Shown one piece after another: positions 34,667 to 43,245 of a DNA stretch of 64,000 nucleotides. Position numbers and translations under genes: made by a program. Each line of letters starts with the position of its first letter. The stretch's first letter is position 1. Below the pieces are notes generated by a model. That model was not told where the DNA came from. It saw only the letters and a program-made list of their open reading frames with translations, and made no database searches. This stretch comes from Microlunatus flavus (GTDB taxonomy: Bacteria > Actinomycetota > Actinomycetes > Propionibacteriales > Propionibacteriaceae), in contig NZ_FOFA01000005.1 in assembly GCF_900110855.1 (NCBI RefSeq), positions 248,001 to 312,000 on the forward strand, read 5' to 3'.

Positions 34667-35785
34667 CTAGGCGGCGCGCACGGGCGCGGGAGGCACGAGC
34701 CGCTCCGCGCGGTAGCGGTCGAAGAGGTCGGTGAACGCCCGCTCCGTACGCCGGTAGGACAGGAAGCCCGCCTCGCGGCTCTTGCTCATGTCGGTGACGA
34801 CCTCCATGGGGCGGCCGAGGTCGGCGTCGGTGTGCCACCAGGAGGCCAGCCGGGTGATGTCGGCCTCGACGAGGCCGTGACGCTCGGCGATGTCGGCCCA
34901 CGCCCCCTCGTAGCGCGTCAGCTGCTCCTCGAACGGCTGCGGCTCACCCTCGGGCCCCTGGACGCGCGCCGCGTCGACGCCCAGGTGGGCAGCGAGGCGC
35001 GGCCACATCCAGCGCCAGCGGAAGACGTCCCCGTTGACGATGTTGAACGGCTCGTCCGCGCCGGCGGGGTCGGTCGAAGCCCAGACCATCTGCTCGGCGA
35101 GCAGGCCGGCGTCGGTCATGTCGGTCAGGCCGTTCCACTGCGCCTCGCTGCCCGGGAACACGAAGGGCAGGTCGAGCTCGTTCGTGAGCGTGGCGGCGAC
35201 GGCGATGGTCAGGCCCATGTTCATGGCGTTGCCGACCGCGTAGCCGATGACCGTGTGCGAGCGGTGCACCGACCACGTGAAGCCCTGCCGCTCGGCGGCG
35301 GCGAAGAGCTCGTCCTCCTGCGCGTAGTAGAAGTTCGGGGTCTCCAGGCGGGGCTCGTCCTCGTGGAACGGCGTGTCGGGGACCTTGCCCTGCGCGTACG
35401 CCTCGAACGGGCCGAGGTAGTGCTTGAGCCCGGTCACGAGGGCCACGTGCTGCAGCGGTGCGTGGGCCAGCGCGGCGAGCAGGTCGCGGACCATGCCGCC
35501 GTTGACCGTGATGTTCTCCGCCTCGGTGTCCTGGCGCTGCCAGGCGGTGAAGAAGACGTGCGTCGGGCGGTGCTCCGCGAGCGCCGTGCGCAGGCTCTCG
35601 ACCTCGCGCAGGTTCGCCGCGACACCGGTGACGCCGGTCCGCGCGGAGCCACCCCGCGACAGCGCCAGGACCTCCCAGCCCTCGTCGAGCAGCTGGTCGA
35701 CCAGGGCGGTGCCGGTGATGCCGCTAGCCCCGACGACCAAGGCGGTGCGGGGCTCGGCGGGGGCGGTCTGCTGGAGTTCGCTCAC
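34667..35785 (-). CDS. SDR family oxidoreductase of the PRISE type (progesterone 5-beta-reductase/iridoid synthase-like)
   Basis: A 372-residue extended SDR that reduces enones in characterised relatives. It shows the cofactor loop VVGASGITGTAL, the catalytic Lys in VTGLKHYLGPFEAY and Tyr in NFYYAQEDEL, with FNIVNGDVFRWRWMWP near residue 245 (all PRISE hallmarks). The GTG at 35785 gives the usual N-terminus; an upstream in-frame start would add 12 residues. The natural substrate is unknown. It is immediately upstream of yggS and divergent from the GAF-ANTAR gene. Confidence 0.88.
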   Translation of the reverse strand: MSELQQTAPAEPRTALVVGASGITGTALVDQLLDEGWEVLALSRGGSARTGVTGVAANLREVESLRTALAEHRPTHVFFTAWQRQDTEAENITVNGGMVRDLLAALAHAPLQHVALVTGLKHYLGPFEAYAQGKVPDTPFHEDEPRLETPNFYYAQEDELFAAAERQGFTWSVHRSHTVIGYAVGNAMNMGLTIAVAATLTNELDLPFVFPGSEAQWNGLTDMTDAGLLAEQMVWASTDPAGADEPFNIVNGDVFRWRWMWPRLAAHLGVDAARVQGPEGEPQPFEEQLTRYEGAWADIAERHGLVEADITRLASWWHTDADLGRPMEVVTDMSKSREAGFLSYRRTERAFTDLFDRYRAERLVPPAPVRAA

Positions 35786-35907
35786 CCCTGCCCAACCGGC
35801 GCCCGGCACGCGGCATTCCACGCCGGCCGCGGTTAAGGTGCTCGCAACCCGGCGCGGAACCGTCCGTGCGGGCCCGACGACGCGCTCGACGAAGGAGCAC
35901 CGCGGCC

Positions 35908-36621
35908 TTGTCCGACCTGCGCACGCTGCACGAGGAGCTCGTGGCCGTCGTCCTCGTGGGACGCGACCTCGACCAGGTCCTCGCCGAGATCGTCGGGGTC
36001 GCCCGGCGCGGGATGCCCGGCGCCGAAGCGGTGTCGATCACGCTGATCCGGGGCGACGAGCCGTACACCGCCGCCCACGACGGCCAGATGGCGCTCGACG
36101 CCGACGAGCTGCAGTACGAGCGCGGCTACGGCCCCTGCATGGACGCGGGCCGGTCGGGCCAGGTGTTCCTCGTCGAGGACATGGCCGCCGAAGACCGCTG
36201 GCCGGACTACAGCCGCCACGCCGCCGAGCACGGCGTCGGGAGCTCGCTGTCGGTCCCGCTGCCCTTCCAGGGCACCCGGATCGGCGGCCTCAACACCTAC
36301 TCGTCGCGACCGCACGCCTTCGGCGAGGAGGACGTGGAGGTCGCCGAGGAGATCGCGCTGTGGACGGCGTACGCGATCGGCACGGCCGCGGCCGCTGCGG
36401 TGTCGGTCGACGACGCCGCTCAGATGCGCTCCGCGATGCTGCACCGCTCCGTCATCGAGCAGGCCAAAGGCATCCTCATGGAGCGGTACAAGATCACCGC
36501 CGACCCGGCCTTCACCCTGCTGTCGCGCTCGTCCCAGCGCACCGGGACCAAGCTCCGCGCGGTGGCCGACGCCCTCGTCCGCACCGGCACCCTGCCCGGG
36601 ACCGAGGACCAGCCCCGCTAG
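35908..36621 (+). CDS. GAF and ANTAR domain transcription antitermination regulator
   Basis: A 237-residue cytosolic regulator. The N-terminal GAF sensor covers about residues 15-165. The C-terminal ANTAR domain contains MLHRSVIEQAKGILMERYKITADPAF, the RNA-binding three-helix signature that prevents termination at two-hexanucleotide hairpins. The TTG at 35908 is chosen because GAAGGAG lies ten bases upstream. Its four-base convergent overlap with the VWA gene is unusual and means the two transcripts are complementary at their ends. Confidence 0.88.
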   Translation: MSDLRTLHEELVAVVLVGRDLDQVLAEIVGVARRGMPGAEAVSITLIRGDEPYTAAHDGQMALDADELQYERGYGPCMDAGRSGQVFLVEDMAAEDRWPDYSRHAAEHGVGSSLSVPLPFQGTRIGGLNTYSSRPHAFGEEDVEVAEEIALWTAYAIGTAAAAAVSVDDAAQMRSAMLHRSVIEQAKGILMERYKITADPAFTLLSRSSQRTGTKLRAVADALVRTGTLPGTEDQPR

Positions 36622-37613
36622 GGCCAGCGGGCCCCGAGCGACACCATCCCGAGCGCCGCGAGGATCGCGAACGCGAGGCCCAGGCCGGCGTAGCGCGAGG
36701 TGACCTCCTTGTCGATCTTCTCCGTGCCGACCGAGCTGCCGATGTCGCGGTAGACGTCCTTGAGCTGGCCGGCGGACGTCGCCGTGTACGCGGTGCCGCC
36801 CGAGATCCGCGACACCCGGGCCAGCTCGGCCCGGTCGACCGGGACGGGCTCGCGCCGGCCGCCGATGTCGATGTAGCCGTCGGGGGTGCCGTACGCGATC
36901 GTGTAGATCGGCACGCTCTGGGCCTTGGCCTGCTGGGCGGCCTCGTCGGACGGGCGGCCGATCTGGGTCTTGCCGTCGCTCAGCAGCACGATGCGGGCCG
37001 GGGCGACCGAGTTGGGGTCTCCCGGGTCCGGCGGGACCTGGGCCAGCGCGGCCAGCGAGGTGTAGATGCCCTCGCCGATCGCGGTCGACGCCTTGGGCTG
37101 CAGGCTCTGGATCGCCGCGGTCGCCGCGCCCCGGTCCTGCGTCGGCGGCACGAGGGTGGTCGCGGTGCCCGCGAAGGACACGACCGACACGTTGAACTTC
37201 GGCGGCAGCGAGTTGACGAAGCCCTCCGCCGCCGACTTGGCCGCGTCGAGCCGGTTCGGCTGGACGTCGGTCGCCTCCATCGACAGCGAGACGTCGATCG
37301 TGACGACGATCGTCGCGCGCTCGCGCGGCACCGACACCTCGCCCTTCGGCTTCGCGTACGCGATCGTCAGCGTGAGCAGGCTCAGGATCGACAGGCCCAC
37401 GGCGACGTGGCGCAGCCAGGTGCGGTCGCGCGGGATCACCAGGTCGAACATCGTGCGCGCGATCCGGGCGTTGCGCTTGCGCTTGCGGTTGACCAGGAAC
37501 AGGTAGAGCCCCACCAGCGCCGGGATGAGCAGCAGCCACCAGAGCCGGACCGGCTCCAGGAAGGAGAGCAGGGGGGTCAGCAGCGGGGTCAGGGCGAGCG
37601 GTTGGAGGATCAC
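36618..37613 (-). CDS. VWA domain membrane protein, copy 2 (BatA/BatB-like)
   Basis: A 331-residue protein with two N-terminal membrane segments (LLLIPALVGLYLFLV and VAVGLSILSLLTLTIAY), then a von Willebrand A domain with a complete metal site (TIDVSLSMEATD; TAIGEG; LLSDGKTQIG) and a C-terminal membrane helix. GTG overlaps the stop codon of copy 1 (GTGA). It is the last gene of a MoxR-DUF58-VWA-VWA operon, a module thought to assemble or inspect envelope or metal-centre proteins. The partner is unknown. Confidence 0.9.
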   Translation of the reverse strand: MILQPLALTPLLTPLLSFLEPVRLWWLLLIPALVGLYLFLVNRKRKRNARIARTMFDLVIPRDRTWLRHVAVGLSILSLLTLTIAYAKPKGEVSVPRERATIVVTIDVSLSMEATDVQPNRLDAAKSAAEGFVNSLPPKFNVSVVSFAGTATTLVPPTQDRGAATAAIQSLQPKASTAIGEGIYTSLAALAQVPPDPGDPNSVAPARIVLLSDGKTQIGRPSDEAAQQAKAQSVPIYTIAYGTPDGYIDIGGRREPVPVDRAELARVSRISGGTAYTATSAGQLKDVYRDIGSSVGTEKIDKEVTSRYAGLGLAFAILAALGMVSLGARWP

Positions 37614-38626
37614 GGCCACTTCGCCCCCAGCGAGATCGCGCCGAGCGCGGCGAGGACGGCGAAGGCGAGGCCGAAGCCGGCGAACTGCGCGGTCACCTCG
37701 CGGTCGGCCTTCTCGTAGCCGACCTCGGAGGAGATGTTCTCGTAGACGGTGCGCAGCTGGTCGGGCGTCGCCGCGGTGAAGTACTGCCCGCCGCTGATCT
37801 GCGCGATCTGCTGCATCTGCTCCTTGTCGACCGGCACCGGGTTGCGCTGGCCGTCGAGGTCGACGTAGCCGTTCTCCGTGCCGTACGCGATCGTGTAGAC
37901 CGGCACGCCGGCCTTCTTGGCGTCGGCCGCGGCCTGCTGCGGGGCGCGCCCCTGCTGGTTGGTGCCGTCGCTGAGCAGCACGATCGCGCCGGGCGCGGGC
38001 TCGTCGGGGTGGTCGGGGTCCTTCGGCGCCTGCTGCAGGGCGGCCATCGCGGTGTCGATGCCCGCGCCGATGGCCGTCGAGTCCTGCAGCTTGATGCTGT
38101 TGATCGCGTTGGCGACCGTGCTGTGCTGCAGCGTCGGCGGCACGAGGATCGACGTCGCCCCGGCCATCGAGACGACCGAGACGTTGTACTTCTCGGGCAG
38201 CTCGTTCACGAAGCCCACCGCGGCCTGCTTGGCCGCGTCGAGCCGGTTCGGCGGCACGTCGGTCGCCTGCATCGACAGCGACGCGTCGATGACGAGCACG
38301 ACGGTCGCGCGCTCGCGCGGCACGTTGACCTGGGTCGTCGGTTGCGCGAACGCGGTGGTCAGCGTGATGAGGCTGAGCAGCGACAGCGCAACCGCCAGGT
38401 GGCGGCGCCACTGCGACTGCCGCGGGATGACCACGTCCAGCATCGACGTGTTCGTGAAGCGCATGCCGCGACGGTTCTTGCGCCGGGTCGCCAGCACGTA
38501 CGCCGCGACCAGCACCGGGATGGCCGCCAGCCAGGCCAGCCGCCGCGGCACCTCGAAGTCGATCTTGCTGAAGAAGGTCCAGACGTCGGTGAAGACGTTC
38601 AGGCCGACGAGCTCGAGCGGCGTCAC
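37610..38626 (-). CDS. VWA domain membrane protein, copy 1 (BatA-like)
   Basis: A 338-residue paralogue of the next gene, with the same layout: membrane segments near residues 22-40 and 64-82, a VWA domain with VIDASLSMQATD, STAIGAG and LLSDGTNQQG, and a closing membrane helix (LAFAVLAALGAISLGAKWP). Its GTG overlaps the DUF58 stop codon. The MIDAS motif is intact in both copies, so both could bind Mg and a ligand. Confidence 0.9.
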   Translation of the reverse strand: MTPLELVGLNVFTDVWTFFSKIDFEVPRRLAWLAAIPVLVAAYVLATRRKNRRGMRFTNTSMLDVVIPRQSQWRRHLAVALSLLSLITLTTAFAQPTTQVNVPRERATVVLVIDASLSMQATDVPPNRLDAAKQAAVGFVNELPEKYNVSVVSMAGATSILVPPTLQHSTVANAINSIKLQDSTAIGAGIDTAMAALQQAPKDPDHPDEPAPGAIVLLSDGTNQQGRAPQQAAADAKKAGVPVYTIAYGTENGYVDLDGQRNPVPVDKEQMQQIAQISGGQYFTAATPDQLRTVYENISSEVGYEKADREVTAQFAGFGLAFAVLAALGAISLGAKWP

Positions 38627-39702
38627 TTCGTCACCCCCGTGGGCGGCGCGTGCAGCATGCTCGCCACGCGGCGGTAGGCCAGCACGAAGCGGGCGATGTC
38701 GGCGACCCAGTCGCGGTCGGTGCGCAGCTGGATGTGGCCCACGCCGGCACGGCGCAGGGAGATGCGGATGCGCTCCCGCTGCGCGGAGCTGGCGGCGTCC
38801 ATGCGGGCGCGGGCGTCCGGGTCGGCGGTGTTCACGTAGCGCTCGAAGTCGGTCTCGGGGTCGCGGATGAGCATGTCGCCGACGTTGGGGAACTCGATCT
38901 CGCGGCGGTCGACGACCTCGATGGCCAGCACCTGGTTGCGCACGGCGAGGCGACGCATCGACCGCTCCCACTCCGGCGGCTCGTTCGGGTCGAGCTCGTG
39001 GTCGCCGGGGGTCAGGAAGTCGGAGACGACGACCCGGAGACCGCGCCGGCGCTGGGCGCGCGACATCTGCTCGACGGCGTTGGCCAGCGTCATCGGGCCG
39101 GTCGCGTGGTCGGGCACGAAGGGCTCGGTGAGCATCGTCCGCAGCAGCCCGTACAGGGCGGAGCGGCCCGAGCGCGCGGGCAGCCGGCGCAGCTTGTCGG
39201 GCTTCATGACGTAACCGCCGAAGCGGTCGCCCATCTTCTGCGACAGGAAGCCGATGGTGGCGATCGCGGCGATGCCGAGGTCGCGCTTGGTGACGCCCTC
39301 GGTGCCCCAGTTCATCGACGGGGTGACGTCGAGCAGCGCCCAGACCTCGAGCTCGCGGTCGGAGACGGTGTCGCGCACGTACGGCACGGTCGTGCGGGCC
39401 GTCACGGCCCAGTCGATCTTGCGGACGTCGTCCTCACCGGCGATGTAGAGGCGTGCGTCGTTGGCCTCCGAGCCGGGCCCGGGCAGCAGCCCGAGGTGGT
39501 CGCCGTGCAGGTAGCCCTCGAGCCGGCGCACGATCGTCAGCTCGAGACGGCGCAGCGCCGCCTCGGGGGCGAGCTTGTTGAGCGGGATGGTGGCGCGGGT
39601 GGGCGTGCCGAGCACCGAGGAGACCGCGCCGGCGTCGCGCGGGGGCACGCCGGACCGCACGGGCGGCGGGCCCGCGGGTGGTCCGAAGGAGGGAGCGGCC
39701 AT
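38623..39702 (-). CDS. DUF58 domain protein
   Basis: A 359-residue DUF58/BatD-adjacent protein. The defining pair is GEDDVRKIDWAVTARTTVPYVR and the VWA-like core WALLDVTPSMNWG, then VVVSDFLTPG. A Pro-rich N-terminus of about 40 residues precedes the domain. It starts with ATG 14 bases after the moxR stop codon and overlaps the first VWA gene at its end, so it belongs to the same operon and is assumed to work with the MoxR ATPase. Confidence 0.92.
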   Translation of the reverse strand: MAAPSFGPPAGPPPVRSGVPPRDAGAVSSVLGTPTRATIPLNKLAPEAALRRLELTIVRRLEGYLHGDHLGLLPGPGSEANDARLYIAGEDDVRKIDWAVTARTTVPYVRDTVSDRELEVWALLDVTPSMNWGTEGVTKRDLGIAAIATIGFLSQKMGDRFGGYVMKPDKLRRLPARSGRSALYGLLRTMLTEPFVPDHATGPMTLANAVEQMSRAQRRRGLRVVVSDFLTPGDHELDPNEPPEWERSMRRLAVRNQVLAIEVVDRREIEFPNVGDMLIRDPETDFERYVNTADPDARARMDAASSAQRERIRISLRRAGVGHIQLRTDRDWVADIARFVLAYRRVASMLHAPPTGVTK

Positions 39703-39716
39703 GGGGAGGCTGCGGC

Positions 39717-40955
39717 TCAGCCGAAGTCCCGCGACGGCGGGTACGGCGCGACGGGACGACCGGACGGCGGCGGGAAGGCGCCGTTGGCCGGGCCGCCGTT
39801 CTGCGGCGCGCGGCCCTGCGGGACGCCCTGGCCGCTGCCGTTCGCCTGGGGCTGCGGCTGTCCCGGCTGACCCTGGGGAGCCTGCTGGCCCTGCCAGACC
39901 GGCGTGGGCGGCGGGACCATGGCGACGATCCGCTCGATCACCTGCGCGGGCGAGATGTTGTCGGCGATGGCGTCGAAGCCGAGCGTCAGGCGGTGCGCCA
40001 TGACGTCCTTGGCCACGGCCTGCACGTCGGTGGGCAGCACGTAGTCGCGCCCGTGGATCAGGGCGAGCGCGCGGGCCGCGGCGACCAGGCCGAGCGTGGC
40101 GCGGGGGCTGCAGCCGATCTGGATGACCGACGTGAGGTCGGGCAGGTTGAACTCGGCCGGCGTCCGCGTCGCCAGCACGAGGCGCACGACGTACTCGGCG
40201 ACGAGGTTGTGCACGAACACCTCGCTCGCCTGGCGCTGCAGCGTGCGGACCAGGTCGGGGTCGAGGACCGGGCGCGCCTCGGGCGGGTCGACGCTCATCC
40301 GGCGGAGGATCTCGAACTCCTCGTTGCCGCGCGGGTAGGGCACGTCGACCTTGAGCAGGAAGCGGTCGCGCTGCGCCTCGGGCAGCGGGTAGACGCCCTC
40401 GGACTCCACCGGGTTCTGCGTCGCCAGCACGATGAACGGCTGCGGCACCGGGTAGGTCGTGCCGCCGATGGAGACCTGCTTCTCGGCCATCAGCTCGAGC
40501 ATCGCGGCCTGCACCTTGGCCGGCGCGCGGTTGATCTCGTCGGCCAGGACGAAGTTGACGAAGACCGGGCCGAGCTCGACGTCGAACGTCTCCTGGCTGG
40601 CCTTGTAGATCCGGGTGCCGACGATGTCGGAGGGCACGAGGTCCGGGGTGAACTGGATGCGGGAGAAGGAGCCGCCGACGACCGTGGCGAAGCTGCGCAC
40701 CGCCAGCGTCTTCGCGACGCCGGGCACGCCCTCCAGGAGGATGTGGCCCTTGGCCAGCAGCCCGACCATCAGCTGCTCGACCATGTGCTCCTGGCCGACG
40801 ATGACGCGCTGCACCTGGCTGATCGCCTCGCCGAGGAGCCGCGACGCCTCGGCGGGCTCCAGGCCGTGCCGGCTCGCCGTGGCCGTGCCGCCGGGGCCCG
40901 CGCTCGGGCTGGCGGCGGACGAGCCGTTCGGCGCGCCGTAGCTGGGGCTGCTCAC
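39717..40955 (-). CDS. MoxR family AAA+ ATPase
   Basis: A 412-residue AAA+ chaperone-like ATPase. The Walker A loop is EGVPGVAKT near residue 75, Walker B FVLADEINRAP near residue 135, and sensor I is LATQNP (residues ~178-183), followed by ESEGVYPLPEAQRDRF. A Gln/Pro/Gly-rich tail of about 70 residues ends the protein. Start codons GTG overlap each other at 40953-40961; the third is used here. It is the first gene of the four-gene operon and remodels unknown client proteins with the DUF58 and VWA partners. Confidence 0.94.
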   Translation of the reverse strand: MSSPSYGAPNGSSAASPSAGPGGTATASRHGLEPAEASRLLGEAISQVQRVIVGQEHMVEQLMVGLLAKGHILLEGVPGVAKTLAVRSFATVVGGSFSRIQFTPDLVPSDIVGTRIYKASQETFDVELGPVFVNFVLADEINRAPAKVQAAMLELMAEKQVSIGGTTYPVPQPFIVLATQNPVESEGVYPLPEAQRDRFLLKVDVPYPRGNEEFEILRRMSVDPPEARPVLDPDLVRTLQRQASEVFVHNLVAEYVVRLVLATRTPAEFNLPDLTSVIQIGCSPRATLGLVAAARALALIHGRDYVLPTDVQAVAKDVMAHRLTLGFDAIADNISPAQVIERIVAMVPPPTPVWQGQQAPQGQPGQPQPQANGSGQGVPQGRAPQNGGPANGAFPPPSGRPVAPYPPSRDFG

Positions 40956-41294
40956 TCACTCACTCCTCAGGACACGAGAGCCGGGGACTGGACGGGTTAG
41001 GGACGCGAGCCCCGGACGGACGAGCTCGACAGCACGCAGAGCACGTCGTCCCCCGCCGGCAGGCCCGCACAGTCTCGCAGACCAGTGGTTCCAGCGTAGG
41101 CGGCGCGATCCGGCAGACCAGGAGTTCACAGGTGCTCCATAGCCACGGCCGGGAGCGCGGCCAGACGTCCAGCGCACGCTCGAGCGGCAGGGGCCGGACC
41201 TGCGCGCCTCCTAGACTGTCTGCGCCTGCGGTTCCTCGCGGGCGGTGCGCCCCGAGGTCCACCCGTCCGTCGCTCGCCCCGCCGAGGAGGTGCC
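40956..41294. other. Divergent intergenic region between moxR and the Ser/Pro-tailed membrane protein gene
   Basis: This 339-bp stretch has no convincing gene. It must contain promoters for both directions. Possible -10 boxes are TAGACT at 41212-41217 (rightward) and the complement of AGCGTA at 41093-41098 (leftward, TACGCT). Neither has a clear -35 box. Confidence 0.4.
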
Positions 41295-42305
41295 GTGTCG
41301 TCCCCCTACTACGGTCCCTGGGACGCGGGCGACCCCGGGCAGCGACCTCCGGGCCAGCCCGGCAGCGCGCCGGCGGCGCCGCCCAACGTCGAGGCGATGC
41401 GCGCGTACGAGTCCGTGGACCCGTCCACCCTCGACGACGTCGTCGGCGTCAGCCCGCTGCTGCCCGACGACCCGCCCAAGGTCGGCGGCTACTGGCTCGA
41501 CGCCCGGCTGCACGCCAGCTCCGCCGGCACCGCCTTCACCGCGCACTCCTCCGAGGAGACCGGCAGCGTCCCGGCGATGGTGCTGCTGCTCTCCGAGGGC
41601 GCCGCGGCCGACGCCGCCGCCCGCGACCGGCTGGCCGGCGAGGTCAACGAGATGCACATCGACACCGTGCTCGCGCGCGGTGGCCAGGGGCAGGACACCG
41701 GCCGGCTCGGACGCCGCTTCGTCGCCCCCGACACGCCCGTCGCACCCGACGGCAAGCAGGACGCGCCCTGGGTGGCCCTGGCGTACGACGGTTCGCCGGC
41801 GGCCGCGGCCGAGGCCCAGCGGGTGCTCGACGCCGTCGAGCTCGCCGCGCTCGAGCCGCTCGGCCTGCCGAAGGGGCCCGACTACGAGCTGCCCTGGATC
41901 AACCGCGTCCGCCCCGGGCTGGCGCGGCTGTGGCCGCTGCCCTGGCCCGGCCGCTACGACCGCGCGGGCTGGCGGACGATCCTCGTGTCCTGGCTGCTGA
42001 TGCTGCTGCTGGCCGCGCTGGCCGTCCTCATCGCCATCCTCATCTTCCGCAACCAGCCGCCGCAGAGCCCGCCGCCGCCGGCCGACGGCACCGGCAGCCC
42101 GCCGCCGGCGTCCGCGAGCCCGCAGTCGGGCTCGCCGCAGCCCTCCCAGAGCGGCTCGCCGTCGCCGTCGCAGTCCGGGTCCCAGTCCGGCTCGCCGTCG
42201 GGGTCGCCCTCGCCGTCGGGCTCGCAGTCCGGCTCGCCCAGCGGGGGCCCCAGCCCGGGTGAGAGCGGCGAACCCGGCAGCCCGACCCCGCCCTCGCGAC
42301 TCTGA
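41295..42305 (+). CDS. Membrane-anchored protein with Ser/Pro/Gly-rich external tail
   Basis: Unrecognised 336-residue protein. The first ~225 residues are a soluble, acidic cytoplasmic-looking domain (PLLPDDPPKVGGYWLDARL). Next comes one strong membrane helix (WLLMLLLAALAVLIAILIF, about residues 232-250). The last ~85 residues are a low-complexity tail built from GSPSPSQSGSQ-type units, likely crossing the cell wall. The GTG start is preceded by GAGGAGG. The architecture resembles actinobacterial regulators that link the cytoplasm and envelope, but the domain is not a recognised one. Confidence 0.8.
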   Translation: MSSPYYGPWDAGDPGQRPPGQPGSAPAAPPNVEAMRAYESVDPSTLDDVVGVSPLLPDDPPKVGGYWLDARLHASSAGTAFTAHSSEETGSVPAMVLLLSEGAAADAAARDRLAGEVNEMHIDTVLARGGQGQDTGRLGRRFVAPDTPVAPDGKQDAPWVALAYDGSPAAAAEAQRVLDAVELAALEPLGLPKGPDYELPWINRVRPGLARLWPLPWPGRYDRAGWRTILVSWLLMLLLAALAVLIAILIFRNQPPQSPPPPADGTGSPPPASASPQSGSPQPSQSGSPSPSQSGSQSGSPSGSPSPSGSQSGSPSGGPSPGESGEPGSPTPPSRL

Positions 42306-42360
42306 GACGGCCCTGACGACAGTGACCACGATGACGACGACGACGGTGACGACGAGGACC

Positions 42361-43245
42361 ATGACGATCCACGAGCACGCCACCGCGGTCCCCGCCCTGG
42401 TCGCCTGCGACCTCGACGGCACGTTCCTCTCCCCCGACGGCACGGTGAGCGAGACCAACGCGCGCGCCGTCCGTGCGGCGCAGGAGGCCGGCATCCCGGT
42501 CGTCTTCGCCACCGGCCGTCCGGTCCGCTGGCTCGACGTCATCGCCGACCTGCCCGGGGCCCACCCCACCGTCATCGCGAGCAACGGAGCGGTCCTCTAC
42601 GACCTCGGCTCGCGCCGGACGCTCGACCGCCTCTGCCTCGACCCGGACGTGGCGCTCGGCGCCGTCGCCTGCATCCGCGAGCACGTGCCGGACGCCGCCT
42701 TCGCCTTCGAGTCGGGCACGCACTTCGGCTACGAGCCGGCGTACCGCACCTGGGTGCCCGACACCGGGCAGGACCCGGACCTGCGCCACGGCAGCGTCGA
42801 GGAGCTCGCCCACGAGATCTCGGCGGTCAAGATGCTCGTCCAGAGCCAGGCGCTCGACGACGACGCGCTGCGCACGCAGGTCTCCGCGTGCGTCGGCGGG
42901 ACCCTCACCGCCACGAGCTCCACGGGCCGGGGCTACGGCCTCGTCGAGGTGAGCGCCCATGGCGTCGACAAGGCGAGCATGCTCGCGCGCACCTGCGCGC
43001 GCCTCGGCGTACCGGCCCGTCGCGTTGCCGCCTTCGGCGACATGCCGAATGATGTGAGCATGCTCAGCTGGGTCGGCATGCCGCGCGTCGTCGCGAACGC
43101 CCACCCCGCGCTGCTCGCCCTCGGCTTCCCCGTCGTCGGGGCCAACCACGAGTCCGGCGTCGGCACCACGATCCTCGACTGGGTGGCGTCGTGCCCCTCG
43201 CTCGACACGTCGCTGGAGCACGCCGGAGCCGTCGCACCCGCATGA
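42361..43245 (+). CDS. HAD family hydrolase (Cof-type sugar phosphatase)
   Basis: A 294-residue HAD phosphatase of the Cof/IIB subfamily. The nucleophile motif is VACDLDGTFLS (Asp 17, Asp 19), motif II is FATGRPVR, and motif IV is AFGDMPNDVSML near residue 228. Characterised members dephosphorylate sugar or cofactor phosphates in the cytosol. The ATG at 42361 follows a GAGGA site; a Thr-rich upstream frame (from 42331) seems to be non-coding. Its end overlaps the GT87 gene by four bases. Confidence 0.88.
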   Translation: MTIHEHATAVPALVACDLDGTFLSPDGTVSETNARAVRAAQEAGIPVVFATGRPVRWLDVIADLPGAHPTVIASNGAVLYDLGSRRTLDRLCLDPDVALGAVACIREHVPDAAFAFESGTHFGYEPAYRTWVPDTGQDPDLRHGSVEELAHEISAVKMLVQSQALDDDALRTQVSACVGGTLTATSSTGRGYGLVEVSAHGVDKASMLARTCARLGVPARRVAAFGDMPNDVSMLSWVGMPRVVANAHPALLALGFPVVGANHESGVGTTILDWVASCPSLDTSLEHAGAVAPA

